Assembly: GCA_003868215.1 (NCBI GenBank)
Contig: QWDQ01000031.1
Location: 237,011 to 301,010, forward strand
Length of the DNA: 64,000 bases
DNA from: Pseudophaeomoniella oleicola
Lineage: Eukaryota; Ascomycota; Eurotiomycetes; Phaeomoniellales; Phaeomoniellaceae
Direction of reading: 5' to 3'
Below the pieces are notes generated by a model. It was not told the origin of the DNA. It saw only the letters and a program-made list of their open reading frames with translations, and did not search any database. The position numbers and the translations under genes were made by a program. Position 1 is the stretch's first letter. Every line of letters begins with the position of its first letter. Positions 21,042 through 33,120 of the stretch are shown one piece after another.

Positions 21042-21427
21042 GGCCGGCTATGGGCTTCGGAAGCTATGGGGAGGTTTGACAAACTAAGTGAATGATGTAC
21101 AGTCAACGTCAGAAGTTGATGATTGAGTGAGATGCTTTTTGAGGCAACGTAGTAAGCATCGCAACGAAGCTCCTAAGCTTGCGGTCGACGCGCAGGGCCT
21201 CTGACGCCTGGGTCCTATCTCATTTCTCCAACTAGTCGATCCGACGGGACTTCCCCACATAAATTACTATGTACCTTAGTATGCGGAACGCTGAACACAA
21301 TGCCACCTACTGATAGGCTGTCCTAGGAACGGCCGCTGGAGCTCCTCTCTTGAAGTGATATTTGAGTATGGCGCACTAAGGAGGGTGAACAAGGGCAGCT
21401 TAATCCTCGCCTGAATATATTTGCAAG
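21042..21427. promoter_or_regulatory. Shared divergent promoter region of PRE7 and the HCNGP-like gene
   Basis: The 386 bases between the two ATG codons. No TATA box or RPN4-type GGTGGCAAA proteasome element was seen. Confidence 0.4.
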
Positions 21428-22289
21428 ATGAAACCCATAGTTGGTTACGAGAGTAGTAGCGACGAATCAGACCCCGACTCGGACTCTCAGAGAGCGTCAA
21501 AGCTGCTATCTTCGCCGAAACCTGTCGCATCAACCGGTATAAATACATAGTACACTGCTTCCGAAAGTGCCTTAGTGACTAACTTGTCAAGGACTGACAC
21601 AGAAAACAACAGCACAGCAAGGTGCTCCCCCCAAAGAAATAGCCGAGGAGACGCCAGTGGATGGTCCACCGTTGGGACCAACCTTAGGACCAGCTCGAGG
21701 AGAATTCGCCGGCGATTTCAGCGGCTTCGAAGACACAGACACCAATGACACTGAACAAATACTAGCCCCAGAGCCTTTGTCTCCTTATACAGCTGAACGA
21801 AGCACTTTGCATGCGCTCACGCAGATTCCATTCATGGCGTCCTCCATACCTCCTTCGCCTCCTGGCTCCCCCAACCCAGCAATTGACGCCAAATTTGTTC
21901 GATTCCTGGAGCTCAAGGCTAAAGGTGTCCATTTCAACGAAGATCTCGCTAGAAAATCATCATTCCAGAACCCAAGCCTGCTTTCCAATATGCTTGGTCG
22001 CGCCGGGATCACGGAACCAGAGCAGTACGCTTCTACGTTACCCGAGGATATATGGAGCATCAATATGTTCCCAGGATGGGCCTATAAAGAGAGCCTCATG
22101 CAGCAACAACGCGACGTTAACCAAAAACTAGGAACAGATAAGAAGGCGCAATCAGCCGCGGGGAAGCGTACGATCGACTTTGTAGGAGTAGGGGGATCTA
22201 ATGTATCCAGTAACCTCCCGACTTCGTCTCTCAGCAACCAAGCTTCGGGGCAGCAGCCTGGTATGCCTCCCAAGAGAAAAAGACCTTGA
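21428..22289 (+). CDS. HCNGP/SAP30BP-like nuclear protein
   Basis: Two exons, 21428-21536 and 21592-22289, joined over a 55-base intron with a clear GTGACTAAC branch, give 268 residues. The N-terminus MKPIVGYESSSDESDPDSDS is the acidic start typical of the family. The HCNGP domain spans about residues 150-225: FVRFLELKAKGVHFNEDLAR, FQNPSLLSNMLGRAGI and STLPEDIWSINMFPGWAYKE, ending in a coiled QQQRDVNQKL stretch. The last residues PPKRKRP form a nuclear localisation signal. SAP30BP in animals is linked to splicing and transcriptional repression; the fungal role is inferred only from family membership. Divergent from PRE7 with 386 bases between the two starts. Confidence 0.9.
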
Positions 22290-24717
22290 GATATGTCGCA
22301 AGCATATGCCAGGATATCCAAGAAAGCCAGGTGTTTCTCAAAGTTATGGAGTCAACCAGTGTCTGCGCATCAAGCACGAGACACCTGGGAGATCCTTTTC
22401 AGGTCGAGGTTGACCGAAAGGAATCCCCAATACCTGCTAGGTCGTTGTTGTTGTCTCTGAAGACATTGATGACTGGTGATTCAAATACTGCAGGTATGCA
22501 ATGCAGAGTGCTGGATCGGATACATAGTCCCGCAACAGAAGAGACGACGAGCGGTTAACCGGCCCGATGTAGAGATACCAAGTGGTGATGAGCTTGAGTT
22601 CACCTCGACAAGCTGGCAGGGAAGACCATGTCGACGTACGTCGTATAACTTCGAATGCTGTACTGAGCTGACGTGTATGCTATGTACTATCACCGTTTGG
22701 CCTCTGGTCCTTGTCCTTATCTCGCAAGTTGCTGAGGGGCCATGGGACAGCAAAACTGTGGGGATGACAGCCAAACGCTCTTTCGGCTGACTGCCATGTA
22801 GACTCTACTAAGTACTATGCAAACCTTGGGCTCCAAGTGGTCAGGCTCCCTTAGGGCACATCTTTCATTTAGGCCATGCCGTTGTGTTCCTGAGCTCGGT
22901 CCGCCTTTGCAATCGCTAAACGTCCCTCCCGGGCCAGAATCCCCTGGCTAACATATACTGTATGTATCTAAGGTCTGTGCTATTACCCTCACTAGGCATG
23001 TATAGAAAAGCAGAATATGTCTTTGGTTCCCCATAAGGCAGGTTGTGGTTAACCCATGTCCCGTTTTTGCTGTTGCCGAATTCCCAAGTCCCTCAATCAA
23101 TCAAAATCAGGTCATTAACTGTCCAGATAGGTGGTACCTTACCTAAAATCCAAGATGCAAAGCCCCTGAGTGGGAATTGCAAATGCCCCCGCTTTTCATC
23201 TCAAAAGGTGACCCATATTGATAGACATACCGAGCAACACATGCTACGGATGATTTCGTACACGAATTGAATATTTCTATCTGTGATTGCTTGTTTCCCC
23301 TATTCTTTTCTGCCTCGATAGAGTCACTGAAAGTCACTAGAAGAGTGGAAGAGAGAAAGATGTCAAAACCACCAAGACGAAGAATACTTGCTCAGGTCCG
23401 GATGTACGTAGTATGCACTCTGCATGTGTGAATCCAGGTCATTTTCGACTCATACTAAGAGTACCTACGCGCATAGGCTTACAGTAGGGCGTGGCACCAG
23501 AGGAATGCGTGTCTCAAATAGCCATGGGTCTAGCGGAGCCCACTGAGCCTGGCCTGGAACCAGTTCACCGACTTTGTCGCCTCTGGGTAAGATATATTGA
23601 CGATGGCCTCTGATCTCAGCCATGACAATCCTTCAATTCTCAGCTTCTCAGCTTCTCACCCTCCTCCTGGAGAAGAAGATGCAGAGAGATCCAAACAACC
23701 ACGTCAGCCTCGCGACCCTAATTTACGAATTTTCTTACGGATTGCACATCATCTCCCTGGCGCCTCAGATGGGAGGAATGCCGCGCAGCCCATGGCTGAT
23801 CACTCTTCCTGCGTGATAGACGAAGACTAAAATGATACGATGCCCTGAAGCATTCCTTTGGTTAACGGCTCTCGGTAGAGCTGTAAGGGTTGTACTGGAC
23901 GGTTCCACTTCATTGGATCGCTTGGAAGCCTAAACCTTTATAATGCATCTTGGAGGATACACTATCATACGTAGTAGACTGAACGTATCTGGCTCTGGAC
24001 AGGTTCATAGATACAGTAGGCCATTTTGGAAGTCCCGCGTATATGTTTGGTCCCAAGGTTAGGTATGATTTGAGGGTATTTGTTTACGATGACTGTCTGA
24101 TTGTTGAAGACCCCCTGCATGTTTCGGGTTATGATATGCTATTTCGGATCAGTCTGACTGTATGTACATACATAATAACTACCTGAGTAACTTGTTATTG
24201 AAACAGAATCTCACATATACTTTCAGGTCACAAGTACACGATCCTGACTCTCTTATTGGTAAATAAAGGGAAACCCTTTCAGCGTCTCTGAGGACCATTC
24301 TGTTAGATATAATAATCTTCTCGCTCTTTGATATTCGAATAACGCCCCCTTTGGGGCCGTCAAACTAACTAAACAGGACCCATCCCAAATCAAATCCAGT
24401 CCAAAAAATATCATAGTCAGACCCATTTTCCATCCCCGGAGGTTGCGCAAAACCGATGCCAATGCACGGGTCTGGCGCTTAGCGTCGAATACTGAAGCTC
24501 GTGGTGTTAGAGAGCGCAGATCTACGGATAATCTGGCGCTCACGGATGACCCTCATTTCCATGCATACTACGCAGTGCCCAGGACCAGTCAGCTTCAGGA
24601 GGCTTCAGGGAACCTGCACCTTAAGCGCAAGCCCCAACCGCGCTGTATCACAGCAATCGTTTCGAGATTTCTCCTAGTGGACTCGTGAGCATTAATGCAG
24701 CCACGAGCAATCGGATC
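22290..24717. other. Gene-poor intergenic region upstream of the RhoGAP gene
   Basis: About 2.4 kb. ORFs of 60-105 codons occur in several frames without motifs and are not called. TACGTAGTA words occur near 23404 and 23969. An ORF at 24443-24688 reaches the RhoGAP start but is in another frame, and no in-frame splice was found; it may be 5' leader. Confidence 0.4.
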
Positions 24718-27700
24718 ATGTCACAGGTCCAGCGACAAGATGCTGGCAAAAGTGACCGAATCGTCTCCGATACGACATCGCAACTTTCTCTACCCGCGAG
24801 ATCATCGCGGTCACCCGTTTTGCCTTTGAGCAGCAATCTCATCCCTCGAGACTTCCTTGGTCAACGAACTGATGCGCAGAAACAACGGAACGTGTCTGCA
24901 CCTATCTCACGAAAGCTCAGCCCGAGTCCTCTTCAAGCGAGTCATGTTCCGTCGCCGACGTCGGCAAACACAACCACTGGTATAATGCCCTCCCCAATAC
25001 AAGCACAAGCACAGGCACAATCACAATCACACTCACCAGTGACCGGCATCGAAGCCCTTGAAGACCGGGACCGAACGCTGGACCTCAATGAGATTTCGAC
25101 AACGAATAGCCACGAGGGACGAGAAACTCCAGACAATGCGGTTAGAGACAAGATGCAGCCAAATGGAATTGCTCAGTCTCAAACTAGCCCCAGGCATTAT
25201 GGTCAAATAGTGCAGTCTCCACCTGATTCTCCTGCCTCTACAGTATCATCCGTCAACACTGAGCGCGTTGGAGCGATGCATATACCGAGGACGTCTTCAA
25301 TAGACTCTGCTATCTCCTCCATCGCTGCAAGCCCCTCTCACTCACACAAGTCATCTGCAGACAGCAGCGTCATCTCGTCTGCCGAAGTTGGAGGTCTGAT
25401 AGCAGCAGCGGGCTCGGCGGAAGTTCTAATCCAGCACCTTCTGAAAGAGAAGAAACATGCGGATGCGCAGAATGCGCAACTTTGGAAGTTGGTGGAAAAG
25501 CAAAGAGCTATGGTGATGGGATTGAATAAAGACCTTGAGCGGGCAGTGAAAGATAAGGAAAGATACAGAAAGAAAATGAAGGATCTACAAGAGCGGCCAC
25601 CGCCCATTCCACAGACCGCAATCAAGGACGATTTTGCTATCACTCACAAACCGGACCAGAAACCGGATCCGAGCACCGGGAGCAGTACCGTCGTGGAAGG
25701 AACTGGGACGACTTTGACGCCACACAAAGGGTTACAGTCAAAGGATGCACGCTCGCCGGTAGATTCAAAACTATTGCCTTCTCCTCTTCACCTGCCTCTG
25801 AATCCGCATCCATCACCCGCAACATCTACCATAAAAATTGCGCAGGCAAATTATCTGCAAACACATCCACCCCCTTCCGGACCACCACCGCCCCCTCCGA
25901 TCGAAGCGCATTCGACAGCAGGTTCTGTGAATAGCAACCTCGTTCGGGGACCGCCATCACGACCACCACCGGCAGAAAGCTTACCTGCAACGCCAACAGG
26001 CGATAAAGACGTTGAGTTACCCAAGGCGAAGTCACCCGAAAAGCACATCACAAAGAAAGCGCCTCCCGCACCCCTAGATCTTAATGGCGCTAGGGCCATG
26101 AGATCGCACCTAGACAGTCCTGATTCGAGTAGCAGCATCGATTCTGTATATGGCGATGGAACGGACGCTAGCGAAAGGCCGGTTCAGGAGAGGGGCCGAC
26201 GAAAGACGCGCGAGGACGATGATAGGGATCGGGTTATTGCAGCTAAAACGGCCGAAGAAGCTCGCAGCGAATCAAAGCAAATGGCGTCTACATCCTCAGA
26301 AAGAGCGTCTGCTGCCTCAAAACCAGGCAAACTTGTACAGCCGTCAAGCCCAAGACACATCGTCCCCCAAGTTCCTGCTGATGCAGTCGCTAGCGGTGTC
26401 GGATCTCTGAACGCGTTGTTGAACCCTGGAACAACACAACCTCCAACTGCAGAGAGCGCCATGTTTGCTGCACCGTTAAGCCCGGGATTGCCAACAAGTC
26501 CTCGGCCTTTGGACAGGCCTCTTGGGTCACCACTTCCTCGTGCCCCTAGGGAAGGTGCAACCGTTAATTCTCCTCCCCTGTCACCAAGGCTCGGCGCTAT
26601 GCCAAGCAACGCACCATTGTCCCCCCGAGCGCCTAAAGGGCCTATTCCTCTTCCACCAAACACTCCAATTTCGCTGCCATCTCCTCCTTCACACAGCAAA
26701 GAGTCGTCCCTTTCACCACTAAAGACAGAGGCGCCACAATCACCTCGTTCCCCAATATCGCCACCACCTGGCATCCCGATCATCGTTGGAGAGCACGATG
26801 AAGGCGAATTTCAAGTTCAATCTGATCTCAAGGGGCCTCAGGCTAGCCGGGAAATATTCCGTGGTTATGTGGGTGAAGAGTATCCCGACCTGTTACTGCC
26901 ACCGAATGCCTTGCCCTCGATCGACGTTAAGGTTTCCTCTTCTCGGCTACGACCATCACGGCACAGTTACATGGCTCTGAAGCCTCAGGAAGAAGATCCG
27001 GTCTTCACTCTAAGTGTCTTTGCTCGCTCAAACGGTGTGGAGCTGTGGCGAGTCGAGAAAGTTATATTGTCCTTGCCGCTTCTGGATCAACAATTGAAGA
27101 CCGTGTCTTCTTTCAGTGCGCGTTTACCAGATCGTAAACTTTTTAGTGGCCACTCTCCTGCGGTCGTTGATGCTCGGAGGAGCGCTCTCAACAGTTACTT
27201 CGAGGAGATGCTCGATACACCTATGGACGAGGAAGCTGCACTCGTGGTATGCCGTTTTCTGAGTGAGGACGCTATCGAGCCACGAGATGATGAGACTAGC
27301 CTATTGGCCCCATCGAAAAATCAACGCCGACCAGTAGCCAAAGGACTGGGAGGGCACCTTAAGAAGGAAGGGTATCTCACTAAGCGTGGCAAGAACTTTG
27401 GCGGGTGGAAAGCTCGATACTTCATCCTTCAAGGACCCGAGCTCAAATACTATGAGTCACCCGGTGGCCCGCATCTGGGGACGATCAAGTTACCGAATGC
27501 GCAAATTGGAAAGCAGTCGCAAAATGCTTCTCCGTCAAGAAGCGAAGATGATTCTGAGAATCAATACCGCCACGCCTTCCTAGTGCTGGAACCAAAGCGA
27601 AAGGATTCCTCAAGTCTCGTTAGACACGTCCTCTGTGCAGAGAGTGACAGAGAGAGGGACGAGTGGGTTGATGTCTTGCTGCAATATGTGGATTATCATT

Positions 27701-29318
27701 CGCAAGAAGAAACAGTTAACAAGCGCGGTGAACTTAGCAAGCAGCATGTCCCTGGGCTTGAGGCGAAGATCAAGCAATACGGTAGTGCTAGAGATCCTAA
27801 AAATACCCCCACCACCCACAATGCACGACAAGAAACTAGACAGGAATTGCTACGTGGTATAAGCTATGAGGACACTGTTGCCGGTGCTCCTCCAAAGCGT
27901 GGCGAGACCCCCGTTGATAGGATCGGTGAGGAAACACCTTCGCCAACGGGCACACATAACATGTTTGAGCAGAACATGTATGAGCCACTAGCTTCCGCTT
28001 CACTCGTCTCTAGAGGCATCTCAGCCCCTGTCAACGGTGCTCCAATCCAGGACGCTGGTATGTGGGGAAATAAACCAGTTCCTCAGCAAGCGGCCAAGGA
28101 CAAGGAGCACAAGAAGCGGAGTATCTGGGGTTTCAGACAGAGATCTTCCTCTGATCTCCTTCTGCAAGCACATGAGAAAAATGACTCCGACTCAAGTCTC
28201 CCTCACTCTCAGGAGAGGGCCTATCCTGTCCGACCGGTTTTCGGAATACCGTTGGCTGAAGCCGTCGAATACTGTTCCCTTCCGGGTATAGATGTTGCAC
28301 TCCCTGCAGTCATATATCGCTGCATCGAATACCTCCGTGCTAAAGATGCTGCCAGCGAAGAAGGTATATTCCGGCTCAGTGGCTCTAATGTGGTTGTACG
28401 GAATCTGAAGGAACGCTTCAACACTGAAGGCGATGTCAACTTCCTCGCCGATGATCAATATTATGACGTGCATGCCGTTGCATCATTGTTCAAAACGTAT
28501 CTGCGGGAACTTCCGACCACAGTGCTAACGCGAGAACTTCACCTTGATTTTCTTCATGTGCTCGAGCTTGACACTAAGGAAGCAAAGATTGCCACTTTCA
28601 AAGAGCTAGTCCACCGGTTACCGCTTGTCAACTTCGAGCTACTTAAAGTGCTCTCAGAATATCTCATCGAGATCGTTGAAAATTCCAACAAGAACAAGAT
28701 GACAGTAAGGAATGTTGGAATTGTGTTCTCTCCGACCTTGAACATCCCCGCACCGGTTTTCTCGACATTTTTGAGCGACTTCGAGGCTATCTTTGGCACC
28801 AAACCAACCTCGTCTTTCGCTCACCCGAGAGAGACAGGACGTTCTTCAGACACAGGCTCAGCAACGAAAAAGCCTCGTTCAACGAGCAGGGACCATGCAA
28901 ACAAACCAACATCGCCACGGCATGATCGTTTTGATAACACTACTCCTGCAAACCACCACGCAGTACCGCAATTCAATGGTCCGAGCCACTACGAAGTTCA
29001 ACCCGCCTATGAGCAAAGACATTACGTCTCCAGCCTGGAAGCAGACCAACAACAGCCACGCGCACTCGTGGCCGGTCCCGAATACGGATCAACGAATCAG
29101 CATCGCATCGTTACGCCGAACAATGGATCTAGCGTGAAAGCTAAACGAAGGGAAAGCTCTATGCTCTTGATGGGCATGGGTACAGCCAATCGTAAGAGCT
29201 CGATGCCTCAACTCCGAGAAGATCAAAGTATGTACCTTCCCAACATCATCACCAAATGACATTTCCTGACACTGACTCTCGTACAGCTCTCGTTGCAGGA
29301 GACGCCTCCTTTGAATAA
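24718..29318 (+). CDS. BEM3: PX-PH-RhoGAP protein, BEM3 type
   Basis: GTPase-activating protein for Cdc42/Rho1-class GTPases in polarised growth. Exons 24718-29227 and 29287-29318 give 1513 residues. Order: a Ser/Pro-rich disordered N-terminal half with a short coiled coil (bases 25430-25600); a PX-like lipid-binding domain at about residues 760-860 (FTLSVFARSNGVELWRVEKV, LPDRKLFSG); a PH domain at about 880-1010 (KKEGYLTKRGKNFGGWKARY); and a RhoGAP domain at about 1170-1365 (FGIPLAEAVEYCSLPGIDVA, GIFRLSGS with the arginine finger, KTYLRELPTTVLTREL, VGIVFSPTLN). The last 32-base exon supplies TLVAGDASFE and stop, after a GTATGT...TACAG intron; without it the frame would end with MYLPNIITK. 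The ATG at 24718 is the first in frame after a stop at 24622. Confidence 0.93.
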
Positions 29319-30301
29319 GATACGATCTTATGCTATCTTCATGCCTTCCTAATTACGAGCCTCACGACATTGCCATATCAACATACCCCTCTCACGACAG
29401 TCTCCCCACCTTTGCAATCCATGGCCATGACTACAATCTGGTCATTCCTATCTAATAGCGTCGACAATTTTCCCGACAAAACTTGTTTTCCTTTCTAATT
29501 AATCAAGGTTCAAATGTCCTTGCAAATACCCATTTCCAGCAAGCGTTCTCAATTACTATCCATACTATTATCACCAGTCAAAGAGCGAAGCTCGTTCACC
29601 TGTTATTCTTTTTTCTCTCTGGAAATTTGGCTTGTTAAATGATGTATCGATGTCAAATAGTAGCGTGCTTTCAACATATAGCAAGGCCCCCTTGAGAGAC
29701 TGGCCGCGGAAGAGGAAGAAAAGCCAGATGTATTTTTACTGGAGAGGAACGTGATAGTTGTTTGATTTTGTACCTTTGGATCTTTTATTTCTGCGGGCGC
29801 GCGCGCTCCAGAACCACAACCTCCTCTGAGAAGCCCAGCGGTGTATCGAGTAGGGCATGCATGCCAGAGAATGGGCATGGGCGTGGGCATAGGGCACCAC
29901 CACAGCATAACTAGGAGAAAACGTGTAATCTTTGCAGCAAAGTAACATTCTTTCCCTTCCACTGTCGTAATCACAAATTCAATACAGTAGGTTTTGAAGA
30001 AACTCTTTTCTTGCTGCTGCCGCTGCTGCTGCTACTGCTGTTGGTTAATGATGTAGCATCGTACTACGTACAGGTCGGATCATACATACATGCACGATCA
30101 CTCCCCCTTAAACCATAAAACTGAAGGCAATAGACAACATTGTTTTTTATCATATCGTATCATTCATTATTCCACCACTCGATTCGTCCCCAATTTTCTT
30201 TTGGTGGCTTCCCTTTTGTGCCTTCTCCTTTCATTGAGAATTGGGAAAGGAGAGGAAAGGAAAGGAAAAGTGTTGTTGGGTTTTGCTATCGCTATTGTTC
30301 T
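29319..30301. other. Intergenic, convergent 3' ends of BEM3-like gene and SVP26
   Basis: About 980 bases with no convincing ORF. A CTG/TGC trinucleotide run lies at 30012-30040, and GGGCATGGGCGTGGGCATAG-type GC-rich words at about 29874. No RNA gene seen. Confidence 0.45.
30012..30040. repeat. Imperfect (TGC)n trinucleotide repeat
   Basis: About nine TGC-type units with two interruptions, between convergent genes. Confidence 0.75.
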
Positions 30302-31027
30302 TCAAAATGATCGTACATTATCCGCTTTCCATAATCCCATGACCGCACCGGTTTCTCGGATCCAATCTCTGGCCTTGTCGATTCCGACTTTGACCAAGCC
30401 TTCGGCTCTGCTTTTTCTTCGTTTGCCGGTGCTGTCGTCGTCTAAGCCGCCGCCGACTCGTTGGTTATGTTCTCCTGTCGCGTACTCGCTTCCCATGCTG
30501 GGCAGGACGTTCTCGCCGGCACTCAGGCTGACGAATAGCGCGAATGGGATAAGCCAGACACAGATGCCGAAGAAGGAGGCGACTTCGGTGAATGAAGGGG
30601 GGAGGGATTGGTGGGTGCCGTAGCCGTACCGGTCGGATGGGTTGGTTTTGCCTCCTCTTCCTGCTGCGCCGATGGACGAGAAGTGACGGAACCATAGCCA
30701 ATGTTGCAATCCGACGGCAATACAGCTGCCGATGAATACCGGGGAGGATAGCTTGACGGTAGGAAAGTGTTGTAGATTTCCAAGGTATAGGATGTGGCTG
30801 AGAATGGCGCTAAAGGTGAGGAGGAAAGGGAAGCCGTCGACTAGCCATAGGAATGCGAGGAAGACGATTATGGCGTAGATGAGCCGGTGAAGCACCGAAG
30901 CGGTCAGGCGAGTGTGTTCTTCAACTAATTCGGAGAGATAGTAGAGGCCGCTAGCGATGGAGAGGGTAAGGAAGAGGAACGAGAGAAGGGCGCCGAGGAA
31001 GCCAAGGAGGGGGAGGATCCAAGCCAT
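30302..31027 (-). CDS. SVP26: ER/Golgi membrane adaptor Svp26 (TEX261 family)
   Basis: Multi-pass early-Golgi/ER protein acting as a cargo adaptor for COPII export of glycosyltransferases in yeast. Single exon, 241 residues from the ATG at 31027. The start MAWILPLLGFLGALLSFLFL matches the family and the first of four hydrophobic segments (about 5-30, 45-82, 94-112, 148-170). Diagnostic motifs: GLYYLSELVEEHTRLTASVL, LWLVDGFPFLLTFSAILSHI, YLGNLQHFPTVKLSSPVFIG and GLQHWLWFRHFSS. The C-terminal 70 residues are hydrophilic, cytosolic and rich in Lys/Arg. The frame is open further upstream to 31324, but those residues lack family similarity and belong to 5' leader or to a separate candidate gene. 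Confidence 0.94.
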   Translation of the reverse strand: MAWILPLLGFLGALLSFLFLTLSIASGLYYLSELVEEHTRLTASVLHRLIYAIIVFLAFLWLVDGFPFLLTFSAILSHILYLGNLQHFPTVKLSSPVFIGSCIAVGLQHWLWFRHFSSIGAAGRGGKTNPSDRYGYGTHQSLPPSFTEVASFFGICVWLIPFALFVSLSAGENVLPSMGSEYATGEHNQRVGGGLDDDSTGKRRKSRAEGLVKVGIDKARDWIRETGAVMGLWKADNVRSF

Positions 31028-31046
31028 GAGTCTGGATCGTTGGAAA

Positions 31047-31557
31047 TTATATATGGATTGACAGTTTCGATGACGCTCTTCCTGCGCACTTCCTGAAGCT
31101 CCGAAAGTGACGCTTGGATTTGAACAGAGATACAAGTCAGGAAGAGTAATGGTGGTAGAGCTCACTGCAGGCGCAAGCTGTTGTGAAGTGCCTTGCTTGG
31201 ACGTCGCTGCGTCTTTGTATAAGGTGCCCAGGGCAAGATCAAATGGTCCATAGACCTTCTTCCATGATGCGACACCCGATGCCTTCAGATAAGAACGGAA
31301 AGAAATCAGAATGACAAACAACACTTTCAGTAAGACGCCAACTTCACATTTATTACTCCTCGTATACGAGGAGCAAGCTTGGCCTTAAGGGTCACAGTCT
31401 CCTTGCTATGTGGAACCGTGATCAATGATCGCCTCGGTGGAGATTCCTCCCCACAATCTTTGGCAGAAAAGTTTCGGGGATTCGATACTTGATATGGCGC
31501 AGTACTGGTGCTGGATGCTTTGCGTCGTGGAGGACCCGGACTAGGAAGCAAAGTCAC
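31047..31557 (-). CDS. Possible unannotated spliced gene upstream of SVP26 (5' end unresolved)
   Basis: Two ORFs in different frames can be joined by a consensus intron: a segment ending APRIRGVIN (up to 31557, intron 31283-31347, 65 bases, not a multiple of three) continues as ASGVASWKKVYGPFDLALGT in 31166-31282. A second candidate intron, 31113-31165 with a CTGAC branch, would lead to a short last exon 31047-31112 ending in TAA. The composition (SPGPPRRKASSTS, RRSLITVPHSKETVTLKAKL) looks protein-like. Against it: no in-frame ATG is present, a first exon upstream near BUD23 was not found, and the end would lie only 19 bases from the SVP26 start codon. The middle exon is also in frame with SVP26. 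Family not recognised; treat as a lead. Confidence 0.28.
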
Positions 31558-31694
31558 TGTCTTTACATTCTTTGGCGATTAGAGCGTTGCTGCAAGGTAC
31601 TGTGCAAAAGGAGTTTGTTCGCTACTGTCCTTTGACTACAGCCCCTCCATCAAGCTAGAGATATTGACCGCCGCCTTATCAAACCGACGCCATC

Positions 31695-32597
31695 ATGTCG
31701 CGTCCCGAAGATTCCCTGTATGCTCTGACTATCATAACTGTTGGAAACTGCTGCTGACCAAACGGTAATAGCCCACCAGATCTCTTCTACAATGATACCG
31801 CTTCCCTCAGATACACCACCTCCTCTCGTATCCGCTCCATTCAATCTTCTATGACACACCGAGCACTCGATCTCCTCAATCTCAGCGAACCTTCCTTCAT
31901 CCTCGACATTGGCTGTGGTTCCGGCCTCTCAGGTGAAATTCTCTCATCAATTCCCCCAGAAGAAGGCGGTCCACACACTTGGATTGGCATGGACATATCT
32001 CCCTCAATGCTCGATATCGCACTTCAAAGAGAAGTCGATGGAGATCTTTTCCTCGCAGACATCGGGCAGGGGATTCCGTTCCGACCAGGTACCTTCGATG
32101 CCGCTATCAGCATCTCCGCGATACAGTGGCTGTGTAACGCTGAGACCAGCGATGTCAGTCCCGAAGGCCGATTACGAAGATTCTTCGACGGTTTATATGC
32201 CAGCCTGCGCCGTGGAGGAAAAGCGGCCTTACAATTCTATCCCAAAAATGATCAACAAAGAGACATGATCAGCAAGGCTGCCGTGCGCGCTGGCTTTGGC
32301 GCCGGTATCCTCGAGGACGACGGTGGCACCAAGAATGTCAAGGTCTACCTAGTCCTAACCGTGGGCGGATCGGGAGATATCACAGGAGTGGTCGACGGCA
32401 TGGAAGGTGTCGACGTAGAGGACCATAGAAAGATGATGAAGGAGATGCGGAAAGCCGCGTCCTTTGGCAAGAGGGGGAAAGAAGTCAAGGGCAGCAAGGC
32501 GTGGATCATGAAAAAGAAAGACCAGATGAGGAATAAGGGGAAGGTCGTGAAGCACAACTCCAAGTATACGGCTAGGAACAGAGGGCCGAAATTTTAA
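31695..32597 (+). CDS. BUD23: 18S rRNA (guanine-N7) methyltransferase Bud23
   Basis: SAM-dependent enzyme that, with Trm112, methylates a conserved guanine in 18S rRNA (G1575 in yeast) and supports 40S maturation and export. Exons 31695-31717 and 31772-32597, with a 54-base intron, give 282 residues. N-terminus MSRPEDSLPPDLFYNDTASL; SAM motif I DIGCGSGLSGE with the acidic post-I residue in WIGMDISPSMLDIAL; DIGQGIPFRPGTFDAAISIS and AIQWLCNA as motif IV region; YPKNDQQRDMISKAAVRAGF; and the C-terminal Bud23 tail WIMKKKDQMRNKGKVVKHNS followed by KYTARNRGPKF. The short first exon carries the usual MSRPE start. It converges on PRE4. Confidence 0.96.
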
Positions 32598-33120
32598 GGC
32601 CGGCCGCAGAAAAGGCGCAAAGAAATGGGAGACAAACCCAAAAACACAAGGACTGCTGCATGAACATAAGAGCTGTGTCCGCAGTCCGAAACAAACAGAC
32701 GACTCATTGTTGCTCGCGTTATGATACCCATGACTTTCACATACTAGATTTCATTACGAAGGGACATCGAACAAAAAAAAATAGAAAAGAATCACTGCAT
32801 CCAAAAAGGGCAGGACGTTGCGAGTAGATCTTCTCGATAGACCCAATTGAATTACGATTTAATTGATCTACCTACATCATTGAAAACAATTCCCCATTCC
32901 ATACTCCCCCCATTTATGGTGGTATACATGCTGAAATTGAAAGATCTTGTTGGTTCTTCGATCGATGGCCGAGGCTCAAGGTTGAGACTCAAGCTCGCAA
33001 GCTTTTGAAATGAACGAGAAATCCGCGCCCATATGGAAACTGGATATCGCTCACAACAGTCCGATGAGAGCACCTCTTCGCTTTCAAAAAAATGAAGCAA
33101 CTTAATCGTCATCTCCTGGT
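32598..33120. other. Intergenic, convergent 3' ends of BUD23 and PRE4
   Basis: About 520 bases with an A-run near 32775; no gene or RNA seen. Length suggests separate 3' UTRs. Confidence 0.45.

Noticed and set aside
24443-24688. ORF running into the RhoGAP start
   Set aside because: It is in another frame, and none of the nearby donor/acceptor pairs joins it to the RhoGAP frame; treated as leader.
26184-26783. 199-codon antisense ORF in the BEM3-like gene
   Set aside because: Shadow of the Pro/Ser-rich linker (Gly-rich product); no domain.
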